From the NCBI RefSeq assembly GCF_003308995.1, contig NZ_QFFJ01000002.1:1612001-1676000 (forward strand): 64,000 bases of DNA, written 5' to 3'. The DNA is from Chitinophaga flava. Lineage in GTDB: Bacteria > Bacteroidota > Bacteroidia > Chitinophagales > Chitinophagaceae. Within the stretch, counting starts at the first letter, position 1. Each line of letters begins with the position of its first letter. Made by a program: the position numbers and the translations under genes. Below are positions 53,113 through 61,253 of this stretch, in pieces. Below the pieces are notes generated by a model. It did no database searches. It was not told the DNA's origin and worked only from the letters and a program-made list of their open reading frames with translations.

Positions 53113-54552
53113 TTAACTGCCGGAATCGAGCTGTTTTTGTATCAGTTTACCCAGCATCTGTATCGCCCAGGTCTGGTCGTCATCCAGCGGGTTGGCATTG
53201 GAAAGCCGCAGGCAGTGATTGTATTTATCCTGGCTGGAAAAAAGGGTTCCCGGCGTAAAGGTGATATGATGGTCCAGGGCCTGCCGGTGCAGTGCCCAGC
53301 TGTCGACTTTCCGCGGCAGCACCGCCCAGAGGCTCATACCGCCCTGGGGTCGGGTAAGCCGCGTATCTGCGGGGAAATACTGTTGTATGGCCCTGGTCAT
53401 CTGTAGCGTTTGTACATGCAGGGCCTGTCGTAATGGTTTGAGGTGTAAGTCCATCCGCTGCTGGTCCAGGAATCTGGTGAATACCAGCTGTGGCAGCATA
53501 CCCGTACCTGCGGAAGACATGAACTTCATCTGCGCCAGCCGGTCATGATAGCGCCGGTTGATGATCCAGCCTACCCGCAGTCCGGCAGCAATATTTTTGG
53601 AGTAGGAAGAGCAATACAACACGAGGTCGGCGCGATCATAACTTTTAATAGCCCGCGGCCTTTCAGGAGCAAAATGCAGATCTCCGTATACATCATCTTC
53701 AATCAGCGGGATATTATATTTCTCAATCATCCGCGCCAGCTGTTTTTTGGCATCATCCGGAATAAGGCAACCGAGAGGGTTGCTGTAGTTGCTGATAAAC
53801 AGGCAGGCCGCCACTTTTTTTCTGCGGAAAGCATCTTCCAGGTGGTCCAGGCTGATACCGGTGACAGGATCGGTGGGTATCTCGAGCGCTTTCATGCCCA
53901 GGTTTTCGATGGCCTGCAACAAACCGAAGAAGGTGGGGGACTCAATGGCAATGGTGTCGCCGGCTTTGGCTATTGTCCGCAGGCAGATGGTGATTGCTTC
54001 AATGGCGCCGTTAGTAACCACCATGTCATCTGCGGCTACGCTGCCGCCCCAGGCGAGCGAATGCCGGGCAATATGCCGACGCAAAGGCAGATGTCCATCG
54101 ATATCACCATAAGGGATATACGTAGTTTTCTCTTCCCGGGCCGCCTGCCGCAATGCTTTGTTTAGTTTGTTCACCGGCAGCAGGGACAGATGTGGTGAAG
54201 CACCGATGAGTGATATCATTCCTTTGCGTCCGGTAGTATGGCGTATGATGGCTACCCGTCCGCTGATATTAACGATGGAGGCGGTTTTAGCCGGGTCAGA
54301 TACTTTTGGCAACCGGGGCATCGTTTCCCGCGAATAATGAACGTAATACCCCGATTTCTCGCGGGCCTCTACCCATCCTTTGCGCTCCAGATGCAGATAT
54401 ACCTGCAGGGCAGTACTGATACTGACACCATGCTCTTCATGCAGACTACGTACTGACGGCAGTTTGTCGCCAATCGTATAAGTGCCGTTGCTGATCAGTG
54501 CTTCTATCCGGTCTGCCAGTTGCAGGTATAAAAAATCTTTCCTGGTATTCAT
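53113..54552 (-). CDS. MocR-type regulator (GntR HTH plus aminotransferase domain), copy 2
   Basis: A 479-residue fusion from the ATG at 54552 (MNTRKDFLYLQLADRIEALI); the open frame extends to 54639 but that part covers the promoter. GntR domain with KLPSVRSLHEEHGVSISTAL, aminotransferase domain with ESPTFFGLLQ, YSNPLGCLIPDD and PLP lysine in SSYSKNIAAGLRVGW. It is clearly paralogous to the next gene (same order, many shared phrases). Divergent to the NTF2-like/AhpD-like pair, which is the likely target. Confidence 0.93.
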   Translation of the reverse strand: MNTRKDFLYLQLADRIEALISNGTYTIGDKLPSVRSLHEEHGVSISTALQVYLHLERKGWVEAREKSGYYVHYSRETMPRLPKVSDPAKTASIVNISGRVAIIRHTTGRKGMISLIGASPHLSLLPVNKLNKALRQAAREEKTTYIPYGDIDGHLPLRRHIARHSLAWGGSVAADDMVVTNGAIEAITICLRTIAKAGDTIAIESPTFFGLLQAIENLGMKALEIPTDPVTGISLDHLEDAFRRKKVAACLFISNYSNPLGCLIPDDAKKQLARMIEKYNIPLIEDDVYGDLHFAPERPRAIKSYDRADLVLYCSSYSKNIAAGLRVGWIINRRYHDRLAQMKFMSSAGTGMLPQLVFTRFLDQQRMDLHLKPLRQALHVQTLQMTRAIQQYFPADTRLTRPQGGMSLWAVLPRKVDSWALHRQALDHHITFTPGTLFSSQDKYNHCLRLSNANPLDDDQTWAIQMLGKLIQKQLDSGS

Positions 54553-54578
54553 CTTCCTGAAAAAAAATCTGTTATGGT

Positions 54579-54593
54579 CAAAATTACGTAATT
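54579..54593 (-). promoter_or_regulatory. -7 box and overlapping palindrome upstream of MocR copy 2
   Basis: TAATTTTG (54579-54586, minus) overlaps the perfect palindrome AATTACGTAATT (54582-54593), a candidate autoregulatory site in the divergent region. Confidence 0.45.
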
Positions 54594-54650
54594 CTGTATC
54601 TGTTCTGGTGCGGGTTTTTGTGATTATTTTGTCATACAAATACTGATCAT

Positions 54651-55010
54651 ATGAACGGACCTATTCACCAACTGGCACAACAGCTGGTAACACTTTGCCG
54701 GGACTGGAAATTCCTGGAAGCACAATCTACCTTGTTACATGAAGAGGCTGTCAACATAGAAGCCGACGGCAGAATCACCCGTGGACAGGCCGCCATCATG
54801 GCCAAAGAGAAAGCTTTCCTGGAAAATATCGAAACCATTCATCTGCTGGAGATATCAGATCCGGTAGTGGCAGATGGTTTTTTTGCGGTGCAGTTTCATT
54901 CGGAGCTGACCATCAAAGGAATGACGGAACGTCGTAGTCGCAACGAAATTATCGTATATGAAGTGCAGGACAACAAAATCATCCGTGAACAATTCTTTTA
55001 TCGTTTTTAA
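54651..55010 (+). CDS. NTF2-like (SnoaL-like) domain protein
   Basis: A 119-residue soluble protein. Helices at the N-terminus followed by EADGRITRGQAAIMAKEKAF, FAVQFHSELTIKGM and the closing IIVYEVQDNKIIREQFFYRF are typical of the cone-shaped NTF2/SnoaL fold. Function of such stand-alone proteins is usually unknown (ligand binding or isomerase). It precedes the AhpD-like gene by 6 bp and is divergent from MocR copy 2. Confidence 0.78.
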   Translation: MNGPIHQLAQQLVTLCRDWKFLEAQSTLLHEEAVNIEADGRITRGQAAIMAKEKAFLENIETIHLLEISDPVVADGFFAVQFHSELTIKGMTERRSRNEIIVYEVQDNKIIREQFFYRF

Positions 55011-55016
55011 ATCAGT

Positions 55017-55457
55017 ATGATGGAATCCAGAATGGACATATCCCAGCTTTTTCCGGAAGGCTTTAATGCAATGCTGGCACTGGAAGGAGCTATGCGTAAC
55101 AGCAGCATCGATAAAAAATTATACAAACTGATCAAGATAAGGGCCTCACAGATCAATGGCTGTGCCTATTGCATCAATATGCACACACGTGAAGCCAGGG
55201 CCGCAGGAGAGACGGAACAGCGCATCTACTGTCTGAATGCCTGGGGAGAGGCGCCGTTCTATACAGACCAGGAGCGGGCTGCACTGGCTTTAACAGAATC
55301 GGTGACCCTGCTGGCCAGCACTCATGTGCCGGATGATGTATATGCAACTGCTACCGCTGTTTTTACAAAAGAAGAGGTAGCCATCATCACCATGGCCATT
55401 GTAGTGATCAACGCCTGGAACAGGATCGTAGTGACTTCCCGCACCCTGCCTGACTGA
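55017..55457 (+). CDS. AhpD-like carboxymuconolactone decarboxylase family protein
   Basis: A 146-residue protein with the redox motif CxxC and following histidine in INGCAYCINMHTREARAAGE (Cys43, Cys46 and His50 approx.), the peroxidase-type signature of the AhpD branch. Likely a thiol-dependent alkylhydroperoxidase-type enzyme. Two adjacent ATGs open the frame (MMESRM). Co-transcribed with the NTF2-like gene. Confidence 0.9.
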   Translation: MMESRMDISQLFPEGFNAMLALEGAMRNSSIDKKLYKLIKIRASQINGCAYCINMHTREARAAGETEQRIYCLNAWGEAPFYTDQERAALALTESVTLLASTHVPDDVYATATAVFTKEEVAIITMAIVVINAWNRIVVTSRTLPD

Positions 55458-55558
55458 GCCTGAAAGGTTATCCGGATATTGCTTTACGGGCCTGCGATAT
55501 CCGGGTAGCTGATTTGTTAAATAGCAAGATTCGGGCTTGCTGCATTTGTGTGTTTGTG

Positions 55559-55566
55559 TACTTTTG
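55559..55566 (+). promoter_or_regulatory. -7 promoter box for the alkA-ogt operon
   Basis: TACTTTTG ends four bases before the ATG at 55571. Confidence 0.5.
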
Positions 55567-55570
55567 TCGT

Positions 55571-56482
55571 ATGACCAGGCAAAAGATAAAGATTGCAGTG
55601 AATGATCCGGCCAACTTTTCCTTTCAGGAATGCCTTCATTTTCTGGGCAGATCAGATAAAGAATGCCTTCACTACATTACAGACGGAAAGTTACGCCGGA
55701 TGGTACTGGCAGATGGAGAACCTGTGGTAATAGAGGTTGCACCGGGCACCAGGCCAGACCATTTGTTGGCCACTGTATTGGCACCTGTAAATAATATATT
55801 TCAGGAAGATGACATTCGTCTGTTTGTAACCCGCTGGCTTCACCTCGATGCAGACCTTCAACCTTTTTATGACTATACGTTGACAGACCCGTTGCTGAAC
55901 GGTCTGGCTACCGACTACCGCGGGTTGCGGCTCGTCGGCATGCCTGATCTGTTTGAAGCCATCAGCTGGCCTATCATCGGGCAGCAGATCAACCTGTCTT
56001 TCGCCTATACGCTAAGACAGCGGTTCATACAGGCATTTGGCTTCCATCAGTCTGTAGACGGAACGGACTACTATTTGTACCCGCATCCGGCAGTCATCGC
56101 TGCATTGTCACCTGCCGATCTCGCTCCGATGCAGTTTTCCCGCAGTAAAGCGTTGTATCTTGTTGAAACAGCCAAAGTTATGGCCAGCGGTGAATTATCA
56201 GCGCAGCTACTGGCCCCCCTTAGCTACGAAGAAGCCCGCGACAGGCTGGTAGCCCTGAAAGGGATCGGTAACTGGTCAGCTAATTATGTGCTGATGAAAT
56301 ACAGCCGGTTTCCACAGGCCCTGCTGCTGGAAGATGTGGGTTTACAGAATGCTATCCGCCACCGGCTTGGCCTCCCTGCAAAACCTTCTATGGCCGAACT
56401 ACAGCAATATACGCGTTCATGGCAACAACATGCCGCTTACGCCACCTTTTATCTGTGGCGCTCTTTATTATCTCCCATTTAA
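55571..56482 (+). CDS. alkA: DNA-3-methyladenine glycosylase II-type enzyme
   Basis: A 303-residue base-excision glycosylase. The frame is open from 55514 but the ATG at 55571 (MTRQKIKIAVND) follows directly on a -7 box. An N-terminal AlkA-like domain precedes the HhH-GPD domain: ISWPIIGQQINLSFAYTLRQ, then the helix-hairpin-helix LKGIGNWSANYVLMKY and the catalytic aspartate in LLEDVGLQNAIRH. It removes alkylated purines. The next gene encodes the alkyltransferase Ogt 7 bp later, so the pair repairs alkylation damage. Confidence 0.9.
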   Translation: MTRQKIKIAVNDPANFSFQECLHFLGRSDKECLHYITDGKLRRMVLADGEPVVIEVAPGTRPDHLLATVLAPVNNIFQEDDIRLFVTRWLHLDADLQPFYDYTLTDPLLNGLATDYRGLRLVGMPDLFEAISWPIIGQQINLSFAYTLRQRFIQAFGFHQSVDGTDYYLYPHPAVIAALSPADLAPMQFSRSKALYLVETAKVMASGELSAQLLAPLSYEEARDRLVALKGIGNWSANYVLMKYSRFPQALLLEDVGLQNAIRHRLGLPAKPSMAELQQYTRSWQQHAAYATFYLWRSLLSPI

Positions 56483-56489
56483 TCATAAT

Positions 56490-56969
56490 ATGGAACTGGC
56501 TCATCTTCGTATAGACACCCCCGTAGGACCGCTGCTGATCAGCGGCACCAATGATTTTATACAGGCTGTTTCCTTCACGGAAGAACCGGAAACAGCTTTT
56601 CCGCAACCTCCACATCTGGTGCTCGACTGCGCACAACAACTGCATGAATACTTTGCCGGAAACCGCAAAGTATTTGACTTACCTATTCAACAGCCCGGCA
56701 CCGATTTCCAACAGACCGTATGGGAACAACTCACCCGCATTCCCTTCGGTCAAACGATTTCATATCTGCAACTGGCCCGCCGCATCGGCAATCCCAAAAG
56801 CATCCGCGCGGTAGGCACCACCAACGGCAAAAATCAGCTGGCCGTCATAGTCCCCTGTCACCGTGTTATCGGCAGTAACGGCACGCTTGTCGGATACGCC
56901 GGCGGGCTATGGCGGAAGCGCTGGCTGCTGAATCATGAACGCCTGGATTTATTTTCAGCCCAGGGCTGA
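56490..56969 (+). CDS. ogt: Methylated-DNA-protein-cysteine methyltransferase
   Basis: A 159-residue repair protein from the ATG at 56490 (MELAHLRIDTPVGPLLISGT); an open frame extends to 56334 inside alkA but is out of place. The active motif is VPCHRVIGSNGTLVGYAGGL with acceptor Cys in PCHRV; QQTVWEQLTRIPFGQTISY and RAVGTTNGKNQLAVI are typical of the family. It transfers alkyl groups from O6-alkylguanine to itself. Oddity: its last codons CAG GGC TGA are part of a REP-like palindrome, with the stop codon in the loop. Confidence 0.94.
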   Translation: MELAHLRIDTPVGPLLISGTNDFIQAVSFTEEPETAFPQPPHLVLDCAQQLHEYFAGNRKVFDLPIQQPGTDFQQTVWEQLTRIPFGQTISYLQLARRIGNPKSIRAVGTTNGKNQLAVIVPCHRVIGSNGTLVGYAGGLWRKRWLLNHERLDLFSAQG

Positions 56970-56980
56970 AGCCCTGGGCT
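56957..56980. repeat. REP-like palindrome overlapping the ogt stop
   Basis: AGCCCAGGGCT, GA, AGCCCTGGGCT: 11-base perfect arms. The ogt stop TGA is 56967-56969. Same sequence as in the 41-kb array. Confidence 0.95.
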
Positions 56981-57056
56981 ATGTTAGATGCAGATTACAT
57001 GCCCTGGATTATGTTGGAGACACTGCGCTTTTGATACGGCCCTGCATCAATTATAG

Positions 57057-57076
57057 CCCAGGGCTTTAGCCCTGGG
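57057..57076. repeat. REP-like palindrome overlapping the RAYT stop
   Basis: CCCAGGGCT, TT, AGCCCTGGG. The stop TAA of the minus-strand transposase (57066-57068) lies in the loop, and its last codons CCC CAG GGC form one arm. Confidence 0.95.
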
Positions 57077-57509
57077 GATCATAGGGGATGTTGAATTTAT
57101 TGAGTATTGTTTTGTGTTCTTCGAGAAATGTTTGTTTCTGGTGATGCTTTTCCTGGTTTTGAATATACCGGATGACGACGGGGATCTGCGATTGAGAATA
57201 GGAAAAAGCACTATAACCTTCCTGCCATTTAAAGTTTTGTTGACGACAATATTTTGCATTGATCCATCTTGATGAACTCCCTTTAATGATCTGCATCAAT
57301 GAGGATAACGATTCTGAAGGATGCATCTGAAGAAGTATATGGATATGGTCTGGCATTCCATTAATGATCAGACAACGATGCGATCTGTTGTTGATGTTAG
57401 CGGCCATATATCCGTACAGTTCATGTTTAAAGTTGTCTTCAATAAGGGTCGCACGATATTTCACTGCAAATACAATTTGCAGATTTAGTTGGGTATAACA
57501 ATGGGTCAT
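57066..57509 (-). CDS. REP-associated tyrosine transposase (RAYT, IS200-like Y1)
   Basis: A 147-residue single-domain Y1 transposase. The HUH motif is His55-Ile-His57 in NGMPDHIHILLQ and the catalytic tyrosine is Tyr115 in VIRYIQNQEKHHQ; WQEGYSAFSYSQSQ is a family phrase. Length and domain are complete and no tnpB accompanies it. Instead of IS ends it is flanked by the REP-like palindrome on both sides (two copies past its stop, one diverged copy about 100 bp upstream), the layout of RAYT genes. RAYTs nick and join single-stranded REP DNA and are thought to spread REPs through genomes. Confidence 0.92.
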   Translation of the reverse strand: MTHCYTQLNLQIVFAVKYRATLIEDNFKHELYGYMAANINNRSHRCLIINGMPDHIHILLQMHPSESLSSLMQIIKGSSSRWINAKYCRQQNFKWQEGYSAFSYSQSQIPVVIRYIQNQEKHHQKQTFLEEHKTILNKFNIPYDPQG

Positions 57510-57611
57510 TGGAGTTAACTATTTTGTCTTAAGTTAAATAAAAAACTCCATCCGGAGGTCACAAATAGATTACTCCTCTTCAAATATCATCACAAATAAC
57601 CTCTATTATAG

Positions 57612-57631
57612 CCCAGGACTTTAGTCCTGGG
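57612..57631. repeat. REP-like palindrome upstream of RAYT (variant)
   Basis: CCCAGGACT, TT, AGTCCTGGG: the same palindrome with a compensating change in both arms, which keeps the hairpin. Confidence 0.9.
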
Positions 57632-57750
57632 AGAAAAAAATCTGATATGCTCAAAAAACACAAAACTGAATCTGTTTTGTGAATTTATTTATGTGCAATT
57701 TTGACCTTTGAAAGCAATAAACCCATCCTTTCCAAATTAAACCGCCACCC

Positions 57751-59166
57751 ATGACGAAGCTCCAGGATGATTTGAAACATACTGACCAGCTGTTACAGTT
57801 GACAAAGGAATTCAGCAGCGAATTTTTATCCTCACTCGATAGATTGGCAGCAGACAAGGTAACGCAGGTGGATATACGACCGGTTATGCCGGAAGAAGGG
57901 GTGGGAGGTGCTGAGGCGCTGGAATTGTTCCGGCAGCAGTATGGTGATGCCCTCACAGCGGCGGCTGGTCCGCGCTACTGGGGCTTTGTGACGGGAGGCG
58001 TTACGCCGGCAGCCCTGATGGGTGACTGGCTGACAGCCGCTGTAGACCTCAATGCCGCAGATAAAAGCTCAGCCACGTTTACAATAGAAACGGAAACCAT
58101 CGCTTTTCTGAAACAGCTCTTCGGCTTGCCGGAGGAGTTTCTGGGGAGTTTCGTGACAGGAGCCACCATGGCTAACTTTACCGGTCTGGCAATGGGACGG
58201 CAATGGTTGGGCAAACAACGGGGCATTGACATCGGCAGAGATGGGATGGCCGGACTGCCGGATCTGCAGGTAGTTTCCTGTGTACCACATTCCAGTACCG
58301 CCAAATCTATGGCTATGCTGGGTCTCGGGCGTAATAACATAGTGAAGATACCGGCACTGCCAGGAAGAGAAAGTATAGATGTGGCGGCGCTGGAGGCTTT
58401 CCTTGCATCAAAAGAAGGGCAACCGGTCATTTTTGTAGCCAGTGCAGGTACGGTGAATACAGTGGATTTTGATGATATCGCAGCTGTGGTGGAACTGAAA
58501 CAACGATACCCTTTCTGGTTGCATGTAGATGCGGCTTTTGGCGGATTTGCGGCTTGTAGCGAAGAACATCGCCACTTGCTGAAAGGCTGGGAGTATGCTG
58601 ATTCCATCACCATCGATGCACATAAATGGCTGAACGTTCCGTATGATGCGGCGATGATATTTTCAAGGCATCCTTCCCTGCAGGTGGAAGTGTTCCAGAA
58701 CGCGGGTGCTGCCTATCTTGGTGATCCGGCGGCCAACTTCAACTTCATCAACTACGGACCGGAAAACTCACGTCGTCAAAGGGCGCTGCCTGCCTGGTTT
58801 TCATTGATGGCCTACGGCAAAGAAGGATACCGGCAGATTGTAGACAACAACGTGAAGCTGGCACGACAGCTGGGAGAGCTGATTGTAGCCAACCCGGATT
58901 TCCGCCTGCTTTCACCGGTCAGGTTATGTGTAGTGTGCTTTACGTTAAACGTAGCGGCGGATGTACAGGAAACAAAAGTCAATGAGTTTTTAGACGCGCT
59001 GAATGCTAGCGGTGTGGTATGTATGACACGCACCGTCTATGCTGGTCAGCCTGCCATCAGAGCGGCGCTGGTGAACTGGAGAACAACCGGGGATGATGTG
59101 CAGATGGCCTATCAGGCAATGACGCAAATAGCAAATACGATTCTGAATCAACATACATATGCGTAA
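57751..59166 (+). CDS. PLP-dependent group II decarboxylase family protein
   Basis: A 471-residue fold-type I PLP enzyme. The PLP lysine is in ITIDAHKWLNVPYDAAM, the carboxylate-binding part of the cofactor site in FWLHVDAAFGGFAACSEEHR, and VTGGVTPAALMGDWL and SFVTGATMANFTGLAMGR are typical of aromatic-amino-acid/glutamate decarboxylase relatives. Substrate is uncertain (aromatic L-amino acid, glutamate or cysteine sulfinate). It overlaps the EamA transporter gene by 8 bases, suggesting that an amine or amino acid is made and moved together. Confidence 0.88.
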   Translation: MTKLQDDLKHTDQLLQLTKEFSSEFLSSLDRLAADKVTQVDIRPVMPEEGVGGAEALELFRQQYGDALTAAAGPRYWGFVTGGVTPAALMGDWLTAAVDLNAADKSSATFTIETETIAFLKQLFGLPEEFLGSFVTGATMANFTGLAMGRQWLGKQRGIDIGRDGMAGLPDLQVVSCVPHSSTAKSMAMLGLGRNNIVKIPALPGRESIDVAALEAFLASKEGQPVIFVASAGTVNTVDFDDIAAVVELKQRYPFWLHVDAAFGGFAACSEEHRHLLKGWEYADSITIDAHKWLNVPYDAAMIFSRHPSLQVEVFQNAGAAYLGDPAANFNFINYGPENSRRQRALPAWFSLMAYGKEGYRQIVDNNVKLARQLGELIVANPDFRLLSPVRLCVVCFTLNVAADVQETKVNEFLDALNASGVVCMTRTVYAGQPAIRAALVNWRTTGDDVQMAYQAMTQIANTILNQHTYA

Positions 59167-60064
59167 GTCAAATACAAATGCTTATATAGCGCTGGCCATT
59201 GTAAGTATTTTCTGGGGTACCACCTACCTGGCTTCAAGAATTGGCGTGCGCCATATTCATGGTATCATGCTGGCTGGTATCAGACAGGCCACAGCGGGGT
59301 TTGTGCTCACAACCTTCTTTATCCTGAAAGGTTATAAGCTGCCGGAAAAAATTGTGTTGTCCAAACTGTTTGTGATGGGGCTGTTGATGTTGTGTGGCAG
59401 TAATGGTTTGATGACCTGGGCCATGCAATACATACCTAGTGGGCTGGGCGCCATTATCAGCGCTACCGTGCCTATCTGGATCACTATCTTCAGTTATTTT
59501 CTGGTGAAGAAAACCCGTATCAGTATACAGCTGATTGTGGGGATGCTACTGGGTTTGGCCGGAGTGGCTGGTATTTTCTACAATTATCTGTCGAGTTTGG
59601 TCAATCCGGATTTTCGATTTGGTATCATGTTGTCCATCTTCGCCTGTATCTGCTGGGCGCTGGGATCGGTGCTGACGGCCAAATGGGCGCTGGGGGTGAA
59701 CTATCTCTTTGGTGCAGGATTTCAGATGTTGTTCAGCGGTATTATGATGTTGCTTATTGCAACGGTGTTTATGGGACAACATTTTGATGCGGGCAGCTTC
59801 ACAACAGAGTTGTGGGAAAGCCTGTTATATCTGATCCTGGTGGGATCTCTCCTCAGTTATTCGGCCTATGTATATACACTGAATAATTTGCCGCCGTCAC
59901 TGGCGTCGGTATACGCTTATATCAATCCTATTGTGGCGGTATTGCTGGGATGGGTATTGCTGAAGGAAAACCTTACCTGGCTGATGGGTTTCTGTAGCCT
60001 GGTAACGATTGGAGGCGTATATCTTGTCAATGATGCGATCAACAAGAATAAGCAATTGCAATAA
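59159..60064 (+). CDS. EamA/DMT-family transporter
   Basis: A 301-residue protein with ten expected membrane segments in two EamA repeats. Signs: AIVSIFWGTTYLASRIGVRH at the start, QYIPSGLGAIISATVPIWIT at the end of repeat one and LPPSLASVYAYINPIVAVLL near the end of repeat two. Drug/metabolite exporter of unknown substrate, translationally coupled to the decarboxylase gene. Confidence 0.9.
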   Translation: MRKSNTNAYIALAIVSIFWGTTYLASRIGVRHIHGIMLAGIRQATAGFVLTTFFILKGYKLPEKIVLSKLFVMGLLMLCGSNGLMTWAMQYIPSGLGAIISATVPIWITIFSYFLVKKTRISIQLIVGMLLGLAGVAGIFYNYLSSLVNPDFRFGIMLSIFACICWALGSVLTAKWALGVNYLFGAGFQMLFSGIMMLLIATVFMGQHFDAGSFTTELWESLLYLILVGSLLSYSAYVYTLNNLPPSLASVYAYINPIVAVLLGWVLLKENLTWLMGFCSLVTIGGVYLVNDAINKNKQLQ

Positions 60065-60088
60065 ATATTTAAGGTAGAAGTTAAGTCC

Positions 60089-60129
60089 GATGCTCGCCCC
60101 GGTGTTTACCGGATGAGCATCTTTTTTTT
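60089..60129 (+). terminator. Intrinsic terminator after the EamA gene
   Basis: GATGCTC and GAGCATC form the outer stem, CCGG and CCGG the inner one, followed by eight T. Confidence 0.88.
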
Positions 60130-60185
60130 GTATGATGAAATGAAGTAAATTTAATCTGGTTCTCTCGAAAAATAAATAATAGCAT

Positions 60186-60626
60186 ATGGAAGTCATTCAG
60201 GCATCAGGGATGCATACAAATGAAGTGGCCGTATTATTTGATGCTTACCGCAGTTATTTCGACCAGGTACCTGATTTTAAAGGAGCGCTGGCATTTGTGA
60301 GTGATAGGATAAAGTTGGGTGATAGTGTTATTTTTGTGGTGTTTGAAGGAGATGAGATTATCGGATTTGCGCAGTTATACCCGTTGTTTACTTCATTGGG
60401 TATGAAGCGGGGTTGGTTACTGAATGATGTGTATGTATTGGAAGAACACCGGGGCAAAGGCGCTGGTGGAGCGTTGGTAGACGCTGCTATTGACCACGGT
60501 CGCAAAACAGATGCAGCGTGGCTGATGTTGCAGACATATGTGGCTAATACCGGTGCACAGAAATTATACGCATCCAAAGGTTTTAAAAAAGATGCTACTT
60601 CCTACTACTTTTATCATGCTTTGTAG
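60186..60626 (+). CDS. GNAT-family N-acetyltransferase
   Basis: A 146-residue acetyltransferase. Motif A with the acetyl-CoA loop is VYVLEEHRGKGAGGALVDAA, and the closing ANTGAQKLYASKGFKKD is the typical motif B. Substrate unknown. Single gene, 30 bp before the NUDIX gene on the same strand. Confidence 0.9.
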   Translation: MEVIQASGMHTNEVAVLFDAYRSYFDQVPDFKGALAFVSDRIKLGDSVIFVVFEGDEIIGFAQLYPLFTSLGMKRGWLLNDVYVLEEHRGKGAGGALVDAAIDHGRKTDAAWLMLQTYVANTGAQKLYASKGFKKDATSYYFYHAL

Positions 60627-60656
60627 GTTGCAGGCAATTTTCCTTTTCTTTGCAGG

Positions 60657-61217
60657 ATGGATATTACAAAGAACCCCTGGACCATTCACTCCAGCGAGGT
60701 AACATATGAAAACAAATGGATCCGTGTGGTACACAATGAAGGGCTGAACCCGGCTGGTGGCCCTGGTATCTACGGTGTTGTCCATTTCAAAAATCTGGCT
60801 ATCGGTGTGGTGGCGCTGGATGCGCAACACAACATCTATCTGGTAGGCCAGTACCGTTTCCCATTGAAGAAGTTCAGCTGGGAGATACCGGAAGGTGGTG
60901 GCCCGCTGGGCGAATATCCGCTGGACACCGCTAAGCGGGAACTGCTGGAAGAAACCGGACTGGTGGCCAACCACTGGGAAGTGATCTGTGAAATTGCATT
61001 GTCCAACTCCGTCACTGATGAAACCGGTGTGGTGTTTCTGGCCAGGGAGCTGGAACAACGGACTGCGGAGCCGGAAGATACGGAACAGCTGATGGTGAAA
61101 AAACTTCCTTTTGAAGAGGCCTATCAGATGGTTAAAAACTTTGATATTACTGATTCTCTTTCGGTAGCGGCTATTCAGAAAATAAAGCTGATGCTGCTGG
61201 AAGGAGAGCTGGTTTAA
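60657..61217 (+). CDS. NUDIX hydrolase (ADP-ribose pyrophosphatase-like)
   Basis: A 186-residue enzyme with a complete Nudix box G-x5-E-x7-RE-L-x-EE-x-G-L in GPLGEYPLDTAKRELLEE followed by TGL. N-terminal VTYENKWIRVVHNEGLNPAG and the QYRFPLKKFSWEIPEGGG segment are typical of the ADP-ribose/NDP-sugar pyrophosphatase branch. Cytosolic. Three bases separate its stop from the GTG that opens the next frame. Confidence 0.92.
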   Translation: MDITKNPWTIHSSEVTYENKWIRVVHNEGLNPAGGPGIYGVVHFKNLAIGVVALDAQHNIYLVGQYRFPLKKFSWEIPEGGGPLGEYPLDTAKRELLEETGLVANHWEVICEIALSNSVTDETGVVFLARELEQRTAEPEDTEQLMVKKLPFEEAYQMVKNFDITDSLSVAAIQKIKLMLLEGELV

Positions 61218-61253
61218 TACGTGTTTAATAGAAAAAGCGTTTCTTTGCAGCAA

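Noticed and set aside
57066..57509. Reading the transposase as an ordinary IS200/IS605 insertion
   Set aside because: No tnpB, no duplicated element and no typical subterminal ends were seen; the flanking REP palindromes fit a domesticated RAYT better.
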